This document shows positions 42,459 through 50,170 of a stretch of DNA of 64,000 bases, in pieces. The stretch's first letter is position 1. Every line of letters starts with the position of its first letter. The notes below the pieces were generated by a model, which worked only from the letters and a program-made list of their open reading frames with translations, did not search any database and had not been told where the DNA came from. Position numbers and translations under genes: made by a program. This stretch comes from JAPWJZ01 sp964575605 (GTDB lineage Bacteria > Pseudomonadota > Alphaproteobacteria > Micavibrionales > UBA2020): contig CAZNRN010000003.1 of assembly GCA_964575605.1 (NCBI GenBank), positions 1 to 64,000 of the forward strand. Reading direction: 5' to 3'.

Positions 42459-43241
42459 ATGTCCAAAGCCCGCATCCTTTACGATGCCTGCCCACTCTGC
42501 GCGTCAAAAAAGTTCGCCGAGGTGAAACGCGCCGACTGCACAAAACACGCGCTCTATACACCCCTCATCGGCACCGTGATGGTGTGGAATCAATGCGCCG
42601 CTTGTACGCATATTTTTGCCCAAGGTTATTTCACCGACGAAGCGGCCGCGGCCGTTTTCAGCAAGACGCATGACAACCAGAAAACCGGTTTCGACCTCGA
42701 ACACCAGCGCCCGATTTCGGCGCACATGGTCGAAAAGGTGCTGCCCTATGTCCAATCGGGCGAATGGCTGGATGTGGGTTTCGGCAACGCGTCGCTGCTG
42801 TTCACCGCACAGGAATACGGATTTACGCCCGTGGGCATAGACCTGCGGCAGGAAAACGTCGAAGGATTGAAACAGCTGGGCATCGAGGCGCATGGCACCG
42901 ATTTCCTCCGGCTCGACCATCCGCAGCGCTACAGCGTCATTAGCATGGCCGATGTGCTGGAACATATGCCCTACCCTAAAATGGGCCTGAACAACGCCCA
43001 TACCATCATGAAAAAGGGCGGCGTACTGCTGATATCCATGCCGAACGCCGACTGCATGCTGTGGAAAGCGCTCGACATGGCGAACGCCAACCCCTACTGG
43101 CAGGAAATCGAGCACTACCACAACTTCGGCCGCGCGCGCCTTTATGCGCTGCTGAGGGAATGCGGCTTCGAGCCTGTGCGCTATGGCATCAGCGAAAGAT
43201 ACCGCGCCTGCATGGAAGTCGTGGCGCGCAAAACCGGTTAA
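42459..43241 (+). CDS. Class I SAM-dependent methyltransferase with N-terminal Cys cluster
   Basis: 260 residues. The N-terminal 50 residues hold a zinc-ribbon-like pattern CPLCASKKF...WNQCAACTHIF. The methyltransferase domain has the SAM loop EWLDVGFGNASLL (near 100-112), the acidic residue in PVGIDLRQEN, and VISMADVLEHMPYPK. This layout (CxxC ribbon, then MT domain) is common in methyltransferases of sugar or cell-surface metabolism. The substrate is unknown. It is followed 23 bp later by a lipoprotein gene. Confidence 0.85.
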   Translation: MSKARILYDACPLCASKKFAEVKRADCTKHALYTPLIGTVMVWNQCAACTHIFAQGYFTDEAAAAVFSKTHDNQKTGFDLEHQRPISAHMVEKVLPYVQSGEWLDVGFGNASLLFTAQEYGFTPVGIDLRQENVEGLKQLGIEAHGTDFLRLDHPQRYSVISMADVLEHMPYPKMGLNNAHTIMKKGGVLLISMPNADCMLWKALDMANANPYWQEIEHYHNFGRARLYALLRECGFEPVRYGISERYRACMEVVARKTG

Positions 43242-43264
43242 CGTTTATTTGAAAGGGCTACAAC

Positions 43265-43846
43265 ATGAACAGGATTTTCTCCGCCTTCTTCTGCATCGCG
43301 CTGCTGTCGCTGGGCGGCTGCATCCCCGTCGACGATTTCGGCGCCTATTGGGACAAGGGCACGGCCGACAGCGCGCTTACAGGCACTTGGGAGGATATTC
43401 CCGAAGCGGGCGAGAAAGCGAAAAAAGACGGCGGCGTCGCCATCGTCTGCGCCGAAACGGCCTGCACGCTCGATACCCTCGATGCCGAGGAGAAAAAGAA
43501 AGCCGACTACAAGCCCTCGACCCTGCGTACTCTCGACCTCGGCGGCGTCTATCAATTCCTGATGGTGCGCGAGGAAGGAAAGACCAGCGGCGACATGATC
43601 CGCTATACGGTCGAGGATGGCGTCTTCCGCCAGCACACGCCGGTGCCGGTGAAATGGGAAGCGTTCCTGAAGGAAAAATATCCCAAGGCGAAAAACATCA
43701 CCCGTCCGGCCTGCCCGCCCGATAATTGCTCGTTCGACAGCATCGACATAAAGACGCTGGACGATGAAACGGCGGAAATCCTCTCGCAAATTCCGGATAC
43801 GGCCGAATACTGGGTGACGTCGGACCGCTACCGCCTGCGTAAATAA
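43265..43846 (+). CDS. Putative lipoprotein, unknown function
   Basis: 193 residues. The signal peptide ends in the lipobox SLGGC (Cys near residue 19). The mature part is soluble; a Cys pair (IVCAETACTLDTL) and another (RPACPPDNCSFD) could form disulfides. No family was recognised. It ends exactly where the convergent gene at 43847 ends. Confidence 0.65.
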   Translation: MNRIFSAFFCIALLSLGGCIPVDDFGAYWDKGTADSALTGTWEDIPEAGEKAKKDGGVAIVCAETACTLDTLDAEEKKKADYKPSTLRTLDLGGVYQFLMVREEGKTSGDMIRYTVEDGVFRQHTPVPVKWEAFLKEKYPKAKNITRPACPPDNCSFDSIDIKTLDDETAEILSQIPDTAEYWVTSDRYRLRK

Positions 43847-44221
43847 TTACGCACGGCTTACGCTGAGCGCTTTGTTCATCTGATGGATGTTCTGCTCCAG
43901 CTTGCGGTTGTCGGCGGCGACGCGGCGCATGGCGTCGGGGTCGCCGGTGCTGTCGGCGTCAAGCTTGCCGGTCGCTTCGGCGCGGAACTGGTTGACAGTT
44001 TCCTGGCTGGAACCCGCCATACCCGCAAGCGCGCAGGTTAAGTCGATTTTGCGCTCCAGCAGCTTGCGGTGCTCATTTTTGGCAAAGACCGCTGCGTGCA
44101 TCACGTCGCTGGCCGGCTGTGCTTCGATGACAGGGGACGCCGCCACGACGGCAAAGGCCGCACAGATGGTCGCCGCCTTGAACCACGACTGGCTGCTTTT
44201 ATGCTCGTTGTCTGCTGACAT
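43847..44221 (-). CDS. Hypothetical exported protein
   Basis: 124 residues from the ATG at 44221 (AGGGAG upstream). One hydrophobic segment (about 15-31, ICAAFAVVAASPVIEAQ) acts as anchor or signal. The rest is helical with coiled-coil character (NEHRKLLERKIDLT, MRRVAADNRKLEQNIHQMNKAL). No family was recognised. It stops directly against the lipoprotein gene. Confidence 0.55.
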   Translation of the reverse strand: MSADNEHKSSQSWFKAATICAAFAVVAASPVIEAQPASDVMHAAVFAKNEHRKLLERKIDLTCALAGMAGSSQETVNQFRAEATGKLDADSTGDPDAMRRVAADNRKLEQNIHQMNKALSVSRA

Positions 44222-44534
44222 GCGCAAGCTCCCTTTGCAAAACCCAAAAAACCCGTCTCTGGCTCTTTGTATTTTGTGCAGGACAACCCGGCCGAGAAGG
44301 AGTTGCCGAAAACCGGCCGGGAGAGGTTAGGTGCACAAGACTTGCGTACATACAATCATACCACGTTTCGAAATGCCGACAAATCACGGCCGCTAATGCC
44401 ATGCGATTGCTTTGGTTTTGGAATTGTTAATTCATGCGCCGGTCAACCGCGGGCACAAAAGAACCGAGTCCCGAGGCACTGCGCGGCATGCAGCGTTAAT
44501 ATTTACTAATAACGACAGGCGTTTTGGCACAGCC
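44222..44534. other. Intergenic region with a GC-rich inverted repeat, no gene seen
   Basis: About 310 bases between the gene at 44221 and the promoter at 44535. CCCGGCCG (44287-44294) and CGGCCGGG (44314-44321) could form an 8-bp stem over a 19-base loop; no T-tract follows. A short plus-strand frame (44267-44509) is open, but its cysteine-rich product and codon use are not gene-like. Confidence 0.35.
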
Positions 44535-44563
44535 TTGACATATGCTTAAATTGAGCATAAGTT
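44535..44563 (+). promoter_or_regulatory. Promoter with embedded 19-bp palindromic operator
   Basis: TTGACA (44535-44540) is directly followed by the palindrome TATGCTTAAATTGAGCATA (44541-44559) and a weak -10 (TAAGTT, 44558-44563, spacer 17). The palindrome thus fills the spacer, where a bound regulator would block or remodel the promoter. The same element with 17 of 19 bases matching, in the same orientation, lies upstream of the aldehyde dehydrogenase (2984-3002). Confidence 0.6.
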
Positions 44564-44592
44564 AGCCAGATACATCATTCGGGAGAACTGTC

Positions 44593-45183
44593 ATGAAAGA
44601 CCTGCTCGGCATCACCGGGACTGTACTGCTGATGGGCGGATTTGCGCCTTACCTTTATGCGCTGTGGCGCAAGACGGCGAAGCCGCATGCCTTTTCATGG
44701 TTCCTCTGGGGCATTATCAACGCCATCGTCTGCGCGGTGCAGGTATCGCAGGGTGCAGGGGCAGGCGCATGGACGGCCGGCGTGGCGGCAACCTTCAACC
44801 TTGGCATCACCGTCTATGCACTGAAACACGGCGAGCGCAATATCACCCGCGGCGACTGGGCGGTGCTGGTATCGGTGCTGATGGCGCTGCCGCTGTGGGT
44901 CATGACATCGAACCCGGTGTGGTCGGTCATCCTTGTCAGCGTGATCGATACGGTCGCCTTCTACCCTACCCTGCGCAAGTCGTGGAACCGGCCGCACGAA
45001 GAAGTCGCGACGACTTTTGTGCTGGGCATGGCGGGTTTTGCCTTCGCGTTGATGGCGCTCGACAATCCCAGCTTTACCAACGTTTGCTATCCGGCGAAGG
45101 TGATTTTGACCAACGGGATTTTCGTGTCCTGCCTTTTCTACCGCCGCATGGTGCTGGCGCGCGGGGAACTGACGGCGGCCTAG
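44593..45183 (+). CDS. PQ-loop/SemiSWEET-like membrane protein
   Basis: 196 residues with six or seven TM helices. The N-terminal segment LLGITGTVLLMGGFAPYLYALWRKTAKPHAFSWFLWG (shown here as its parts GGFAPYLYALWRK and HAFSWFLWG) matches the first helix and loop of PQ-loop proteins, though the PQ pair itself is absent. A second similar unit (VIDTVAFYPTLRKSW) lies in the C-terminal half. Relatives transport sugars or amino acids; the substrate here is unknown. The gene has the palindrome-controlled promoter described above and its last bases overlap the pip gene end by 4 bp (convergent). Confidence 0.7.
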   Translation: MKDLLGITGTVLLMGGFAPYLYALWRKTAKPHAFSWFLWGIINAIVCAVQVSQGAGAGAWTAGVAATFNLGITVYALKHGERNITRGDWAVLVSVLMALPLWVMTSNPVWSVILVSVIDTVAFYPTLRKSWNRPHEEVATTFVLGMAGFAFALMALDNPSFTNVCYPAKVILTNGIFVSCLFYRRMVLARGELTAA

Positions 45184-46139
45184 GCGCGCAGCGACGATCC
45201 TGTATAGCGGATGCGGTCGGTGGCGGCGACGAGGCCGCGGACGATTTCCCTGTCGACCGCGCTATGGCCCGCCGTGACGATATCGATCGTGCAGCGCGCC
45301 ATTTTCTCAGACAGCTCGAACGCGCTGATAGGCGGCGTCAGGGCGTCATAACGCCCCTGCACGATATGCGTCGGGATGTGACGGATTTTATCGATGCCCC
45401 GCCAGATATCCTCGTTCGGGTAGTGGTTGCGCATGAAATGCATGGCGATGCGCATAATCGCCAGTTCGAGGCTTGGGGGCATTGGCGGTCCTGTATCAAT
45501 CATACCCTCGAGCCCGCCCGCCTGGCGCACATAGCGCATAAAGGCGGCGGCGGCAGGCTGATGGAGGGCGGGATCTTCACTGCTGATATGGCGGTGATAG
45601 GCTTTCAGCAAATCCCCACGCTCCTCTTCGGGTATCGCGCGCGACCAGTGCGCATAAGCATCGGGCATGATGCTGCGTACGCCGCTGAAATACCATTCCA
45701 GTTCAGATTGCCGCATGGTGAAGACGCCGCGCAGCGTCAGGCTCAGTACACGCTCCGGATATTTAATCGCGTACAGCAGGCTTAAGGACGACCCCCACGA
45801 GCCGCCGTACACGTGCCATTTATCGATGCCAAGGTGCTGGCGCAGTTTCTCGTTATCCTCGACCAGTTGCGCGGGGCCGTTGTCGTCCGTCAGGCCCGGC
45901 TGACTGCTGCGCGGCGCGCCGCGCTGGTCGTAGGTGATGATGCGGAAAGCATCGGGATCGAAAAACCGGTGGAAATATGGCGACGCGCCAAAGCCGGGGC
46001 CGCCATGCAGGTAGACGATGGGGATGCCCCCGGGGTTGCCGTACTCGTCATAGAAAATCGCATGCTGCGCGCTGACCTGCAGCGGGCCCTGATGGCGCGG
46101 CTTCGAGGCGGGGTAAAGGAATTCTTCCATGCCTGTCAT
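45180..46139 (-). CDS. pip: Proline iminopeptidase
   Basis: 319 residues from the ATG at 46139 (GGGAG upstream). An alpha/beta hydrolase of family S33 that removes N-terminal proline. It has the oxyanion HGGPGFG, nucleophile Ser in GGSWGSSLSL, acid in GRYDALTPP and His in AGHSAVD. DQRGAPRSSQP is the family hallmark loop. The usual length is about 315, so it is complete. It is a single gene, convergent with the PQ-loop-like gene. Confidence 0.93.
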   Translation of the reverse strand: MTGMEEFLYPASKPRHQGPLQVSAQHAIFYDEYGNPGGIPIVYLHGGPGFGASPYFHRFFDPDAFRIITYDQRGAPRSSQPGLTDDNGPAQLVEDNEKLRQHLGIDKWHVYGGSWGSSLSLLYAIKYPERVLSLTLRGVFTMRQSELEWYFSGVRSIMPDAYAHWSRAIPEEERGDLLKAYHRHISSEDPALHQPAAAAFMRYVRQAGGLEGMIDTGPPMPPSLELAIMRIAMHFMRNHYPNEDIWRGIDKIRHIPTHIVQGRYDALTPPISAFELSEKMARCTIDIVTAGHSAVDREIVRGLVAATDRIRYTGSSLRA

Positions 46140-46330
46140 GTCAGTCTCCCTGTTGGCATGTCGTAAGCTAGCACAGGGTGTCATTCTCCCTGCCCCCAAA
46201 TTAAAACAGGGGCGCGCTCATTTTCTGCACCTTCCCGCAGACCAAACAAAGGGGCATTTTGTTATGTCAATTGGTATTGTTATTTTTGCGCAGAGATACT
46301 ATAAAGTCTGCAGAAGCCTAAGGTGATTGA

Positions 46331-46789
46331 ATGTTTAAAAGTTACTTTGCCCCTGCCCTTTTCGTGCTGGCCGTCGTGGCCGGCATATTCCTGCTCTCAG
46401 CATGTTCGCCGACGATTACCTCGCACGGTGCTTTCGTCTCGCCTTCCAAGCGTCAGGCGGTGACAGCGGGCGTGACTACGGCGCAGGAACTGCAGGCAAA
46501 CTGGGGCCCGCCCACCGCGGTTGCGCCTTTTGACGGCAAAACCTGGTATTACATTGGTGAAGTCGACAGCCAGCAAGGCATCTTCGAGCACGAAGTCGAC
46601 AAGCGCCAGATGATCAAGGTGACGATCGACGACGCAGGCACCGTGACCGAAGTCGCCGACGTAGACCCGAAACTCGCCCAGAATGTAGATCTCGTCGAGC
46701 GCAAAACCCTTACCGCCGGCAAGGAATACACCGCCGTCCAGCAGTTCGTCGGCAACATCGGCAAATTCAACAAGCCCGGCAAAAAGTAA
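46331..46789 (+). CDS. BamE/SmpA-OmlA-like outer membrane assembly lipoprotein
   Basis: 152 residues. The signal peptide ends in the lipobox LLSAC (Cys near residue 25). The BamE-type domain has a helix region VTAGVTTAQELQANWGPPTAV and the paired strands TWYYIGEVDSQQGIF...KVTIDDAGTVTEV. BamE supports the BamA machine in inserting beta-barrel proteins. In alphaproteobacteria this gene usually lies close to DUF177 and plsX; here it is 5 kb from DUF177. It ends 3 bp from the convergent gene at 46793. Confidence 0.85.
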   Translation: MFKSYFAPALFVLAVVAGIFLLSACSPTITSHGAFVSPSKRQAVTAGVTTAQELQANWGPPTAVAPFDGKTWYYIGEVDSQQGIFEHEVDKRQMIKVTIDDAGTVTEVADVDPKLAQNVDLVERKTLTAGKEYTAVQQFVGNIGKFNKPGKK

Positions 46790-46792
46790 GGC

Positions 46793-47056
46793 TTATTCTT
46801 CCGAAACCGGCACGCTTTCCGGCTCAACCGTTTCAACCGAAGCGGGCGTTTCCGTTTCCTGCACTTGGTCAGCCGAATGCTGCTGCGGCGAAGCCGCCTG
46901 GTTCGGGTCACTGTCAGGCGCCAACATAGGCGCGGGGGCGGCGGCGGCTTCGGGGGTGTTATTGGAGCCCTCTTCCTGCGCATAAGAAACGCCTGAAATC
47001 ATGAGCAAAAATCCGAGCGCGGCGACGGCCGCGAGGCTAAAAAAACGCGTATGCAT
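46793..47056 (-). CDS. Small acidic exported protein
   Basis: 87 residues. A signal peptide (ending ISGVSYAQ, about 1-26) is followed by a low-complexity region rich in Glu, Pro, Ala, Val and Ser, probably disordered. No family was recognised. It is convergent with the BamE gene and nearly abuts it. Confidence 0.55.
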   Translation of the reverse strand: MHTRFFSLAAVAALGFLLMISGVSYAQEEGSNNTPEAAAAPAPMLAPDSDPNQAASPQQHSADQVQETETPASVETVEPESVPVSEE

Positions 47057-47232
47057 GGTAAAACTCCTCCCGATACTGTCATTATATCATGATTTCAGTG
47101 AGTTGAGAGTACACCTGATGAAAAGACCTGAAAATCCAGCCTTCTATAAAGCCGGATAGGCCTCCAGATGCGCGGAGAAGCGGTTCTGGTGCGGCGCTGA
47201 AGGCCTTCTGGTACGCATCGGAACAGAAAGAA

Positions 47233-47254
47233 GGCCCCTTCCTAAGAAGGGGCC
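47233..47254 (-). terminator. Hairpin downstream of the gene at 47304
   Basis: GGCCCCTTC and GAAGGGGCC form a perfect 9-bp stem around CTAA. The minus-strand 3' flank is TTCTTTCTG, an acceptable T-rich tail. It lies 50 bp after the stop at 47304. Confidence 0.65.
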
Positions 47255-47303
47255 CTCCCTTTCCCGAGATGCCGGTTAAGGCACGCCGGAAAACTTTAGT
47301 TAG

Positions 47304-47510
47304 TTAGTTCGTGCCGCAGCCCTTGCCGCAAGCTTGTTCCGAAGATTTTTTCGAACCTTCGATGCTTTCGTCGTCAGCCACGTCCTCGTCGCCTTCTTCA
47401 GCGGCTTTGCGGCCTTTGTCTTCGAAAGACTTGTCTTTACCTGCGATTTCGGCAGGAGCCATCGGGGGCTTGTTGGGGTACGATTGACCTTGTTGCTTGT
47501 CGTTTGCCAT
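47304..47510 (-). CDS. Small charged hypothetical protein
   Basis: 68 residues, highly charged (GKDKSFEDKGRKAAEEGDED), with a C-terminal Cys pair in EQACGKGCGTN. Probably disordered, no TM. The clean start (GAGGAGATGCACC upstream) and downstream hairpin support it as a real gene. No family was recognised. Confidence 0.6.
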   Translation of the reverse strand: MANDKQQGQSYPNKPPMAPAEIAGKDKSFEDKGRKAAEEGDEDVADDESIEGSKKSSEQACGKGCGTN

Positions 47511-47692
47511 GGTGCATCTCCTCTGTTTTTTTGGTTTGTAGCTTCATGGTACGGTAGGCCAACACCCCGCTGGTATTAATAGTTCCTGAACAGCGGTTCA
47601 TTTCCGGCGCAAGATGCTGGCGCGGCGACTAACACGCTTGTTTCCAAAGAGTTCCTCTTTATCTGCGCGGCGGCAAGTGAGCCGAAAATACC

Positions 47693-47714
47693 CTTAAAAA
47701 TAGCAATTTTTAAG
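47693..47714. promoter_or_regulatory. 9-4-9 inverted repeat upstream of the OmpA-family gene
   Basis: CTTAAAAAT-AGCA-ATTTTTAAG is a perfect inverted repeat 95 bp upstream of the gene at 47810, within the 299-bp gap 47511-47809. A TATATAA (47719-47725) follows closely and could be a -10. A protein-binding site or a small hairpin are both possible. Nothing else was recognised in the gap. Confidence 0.4.
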
Positions 47715-47809
47715 CCTCTATATAAGGAGCCCGGTCAGGAACAATCATTTTGCGCGCTACATTGGCTTAGCAAGTCAATGCCCACACAACATTATTTTTC
47801 AGGTGCCCT

Positions 47810-48565
47810 ATGAAGAACAAATTTTTGACATTATCGGTGGCTGCAGTTGCGCTTGGCGCCTGCAGCGTTTTGTTTCCCGCGTCTGCGCATGCCCAGCAAG
47901 CGGAAGTCGGCTCAATCTACTACCTTCCCACGCCCTCGATCTACCAGATCGAGCCCGCAGCCGGCGGCGCCGTCATCGGCACGCAGGAAAGCCGCGCGCC
48001 CATCGAAAAAGACCGCCGCCACTGGGCGCGGTTCTTCGAATACGAGCACCGCGAACACTGCCAGGGCTACGTCGACCCGCCAAAAGGCTGGGTCTATGAG
48101 CGCTGCCACCTCGTCCCCGCGGGCGCACAGGTGACCGAGACGACCTCGACCGTCACGCAGATCGAGCCTGCCGCAGGCCCGGTGGCCTATGACATGCGCT
48201 CAGTCGTCGTAAACTTCGACTGGGACCGCGACAACATCCGCGCCGACCAGCAGCAAAAAGTCGATGAAGCTGCAATGAACATCGTGCAAAGCCGCGCGAA
48301 CAGCGTGACCATCGATGGCCATGCAGACGCATCGGGTCCAAATGATTACAACATGGGCCTGTCGGAACGCCGTGCTGAAACCATCGCCAACGCGCTGGTG
48401 GCGCAGGGTGTGAACCCGGCCATCATCGCGAAGAACGCGCATGGCGAGGAAGACCTTGCCGTGCCGACGGCTGACGGTGTCCGCCTCGAGGCCAACCGCC
48501 GCGTGAGCATCCAGTATATGCCCGCAGCACCTGCCCCCGGCGCGATGCGCGGTCCGGGCATGTAA
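47810..48565 (+). CDS. OmpA-family protein
   Basis: 251 residues. The signal peptide is about residues 1-28 (ending FPASAHAQQ); a Cys near residue 19 (ALGACSV) could instead be a lipobox. The C-terminal OmpA domain (about 135-245) has VVVNFDWDRDNIRADQQQ, VTIDGHADASGPNDYNMGLSERRAETI (peptidoglycan-binding Asp/Arg region) and LEANRRVSIQY. The N-terminal 110 residues contain CQGYVDPPKGWVYERC, probably a disulfide loop. It ends at a strong terminator. Confidence 0.88.
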   Translation: MKNKFLTLSVAAVALGACSVLFPASAHAQQAEVGSIYYLPTPSIYQIEPAAGGAVIGTQESRAPIEKDRRHWARFFEYEHREHCQGYVDPPKGWVYERCHLVPAGAQVTETTSTVTQIEPAAGPVAYDMRSVVVNFDWDRDNIRADQQQKVDEAAMNIVQSRANSVTIDGHADASGPNDYNMGLSERRAETIANALVAQGVNPAIIAKNAHGEEDLAVPTADGVRLEANRRVSIQYMPAAPAPGAMRGPGM

Positions 48566-48613
48566 CCAAAGGACAGACATTGGCAGACGGCTTTATAGCT
48601 TCTGTCATGCAAA

Positions 48614-48650
48614 GGCGGGGAAGGCATCAAGCCTTCCCCGCCGCATTTTT
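48614..48650 (+). terminator. Intrinsic terminator of the OmpA-family gene
   Basis: GGCGGGGAAGGC and GCCTTCCCCGCC form a perfect 12-bp stem around 5 bases, followed by GCATTTTTG. It sits 48 bp after the stop codon and next to the end of the convergent gene at 48656. Confidence 0.85.
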
Positions 48651-48655
48651 GCTTA

Positions 48656-49369
48656 TTACAGCTGAAACGTTTTGGTGCGGCTGCCGAGCGAGGGTTCGGA
48701 GGTTTCAGGCGCAGGAGGCTCGGGCGCCTTGATAACAATCTTGGTCGCCTGCTCCGGTTCGCGCTGGCTTGCCGTGATCGGTTTGGAATGGCGCGCCGAA
48801 ATTTCCTCGAGGCTGCCGCGTTTCCATTCGTATTTGTCGTTCAGCGGTTTTTCGCCGGTGAAGAAGTTGCGCTTCACGGCCTGGTAACTCACCACGCTGG
48901 CGCCTGCGGCCAGCGCCACCGCGCCGATGATGACGACCGCAGCGGCGGCACCGCCGTTATCTTTAGAAGAACCCGAGGATGAGCTTCCGCCCGATCTGCC
49001 GGACGAGCCCCACATATAGCCCCAGAAGAAACCGTCGTTGGAAGAGGAGCTGGAATAACCGGAGGAGTAGCCACCCCCGCCGTAGCTGTCCTTGCGCTTG
49101 CCGGCTGCAATCGCCGCAGCGCCAACACCGTAAGCGCCGACCAGCGCGATACCTGCCTCGGCCCAGGGGAGGTTGGCGGTATAATCCTTATGCTCACGCG
49201 GCTGGCTCCATTCAGCCGTCACCTCTGCCTTGTTCTGCTGCCATTCCTGGTAGTATGCGTGGCCGATCTGGAAGCCGAGGGCGTAGAAGGCCATAGTTGC
49301 CGCGACAGCCACGACCGTCGCGACCTTGCCGAAAATCCTCCTGAGCCTGCCTCTTTCCATCTCTGCCAT
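48656..49369 (-). CDS. Membrane protein with Ser/Gly/Tyr-rich low-complexity centre
   Basis: 237 residues, not recognised. TM helices lie at about 14-33, 68-86 and 145-163. The stretch between the second and third (about 92-140) is almost only Ser, Gly, Tyr and Asn (YGGGGYSSGYSSSSSNDG, GSSGRSGGSSSSGSSKDN). The C-terminus is charged and proline-rich. Such low-complexity segments often stay flexible at the surface. Upstream (49370-49612) nothing beyond AT-rich sequence is seen. Confidence 0.6.
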   Translation of the reverse strand: MAEMERGRLRRIFGKVATVVAVAATMAFYALGFQIGHAYYQEWQQNKAEVTAEWSQPREHKDYTANLPWAEAGIALVGAYGVGAAAIAAGKRKDSYGGGGYSSGYSSSSSNDGFFWGYMWGSSGRSGGSSSSGSSKDNGGAAAAVVIIGAVALAAGASVVSYQAVKRNFFTGEKPLNDKYEWKRGSLEEISARHSKPITASQREPEQATKIVIKAPEPPAPETSEPSLGSRTKTFQL

Positions 49370-49612
49370 CTATATCTTTCCTCCCTTTTGCACGGGCGGC
49401 GCGCCACCCCTTATGCTCATCTAATTTATAATTAGATACTACCGCATCCTGCTAAAAGCGCAAATCGAAGCCCTTGTTTTTATATGGTTTTCTAAGATAA
49501 GTGCCTGAATTTGCTAATGGTATTATAATACCGCAACTTTGTTGCGCCAGTGATGGCGCACGTGTTTTTTTGGCTTTGCGCTGCGAATCCAAAGTGGCAC
49601 CATGGTGGCGTC

Positions 49613-50140
49613 ATGTCTTTCACTTTTCCCCACCAGTTCGATACCACGGCTTTTGCAAAGCTGGTTTTCCAGACAGCGCGCGTGTTGATCGCTCTTGTCC
49701 TCGCATCCGGTGTTATTTCACTCGCGATAAAATTGCTGGCGGGTGCGGGCCTGGCTGATATCATCGTCACCCTTGCGGCCATGGCGCTGCTCTGCGCTAT
49801 CATCACCGGCATCGGGCTTGTCATGTTCAAGAAACTGGGCGGCGTTTCCGGCACCATTACAGATCGCGATGTCAGCGTCTCTGCCGCCACCGTCGGCGGA
49901 TATATTGCCGATGAACCCACGGGCATCTTCCCCCTTGCCGCCTACGAGGCGGTGCGCCTGGAGCGTATCAACACTAAAGGCCGCCGCACCAGTCACGAAC
50001 GCGTTTTCCTTCAGGCGCGCACTGGCGAGGCACCGGATATTTTCGTCGCCACAGGCCGTCGCGGCAGCGGGGACAGCTATGCGCAGCAACTAGGACAGCT
50101 GTTAAAACTGCCTGTGCAGGAAAAAATGATGCCCTACTAA
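49613..50140 (+). CDS. Hypothetical two-TM membrane protein
   Basis: 175 residues from the ATG at 49613; the frame is open 63 bases further upstream, but that part is not gene-like. Two TM helices (about 20-40 and 43-62: VLIALVLASGVISLAIKLLA, IIVTLAAMALLCAIITGIGL) are followed by a soluble beta-rich domain (ISDRDVSVSAATVGGYIADEP-like, here as TITDRDVSVSAAT). No family was recognised. It is convergent with the esterase gene at 50171. Confidence 0.6.
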   Translation: MSFTFPHQFDTTAFAKLVFQTARVLIALVLASGVISLAIKLLAGAGLADIIVTLAAMALLCAIITGIGLVMFKKLGGVSGTITDRDVSVSAATVGGYIADEPTGIFPLAAYEAVRLERINTKGRRTSHERVFLQARTGEAPDIFVATGRRGSGDSYAQQLGQLLKLPVQEKMMPY

Positions 50141-50170
50141 AATCCGGCAGGGTTTTATCATTTTCTTGGC

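Noticed and set aside
44267..44509. 80-residue frame in the 44.2-kb gap
   Set aside because: No ribosome site, cysteine-rich odd composition, and it crosses an inverted repeat.
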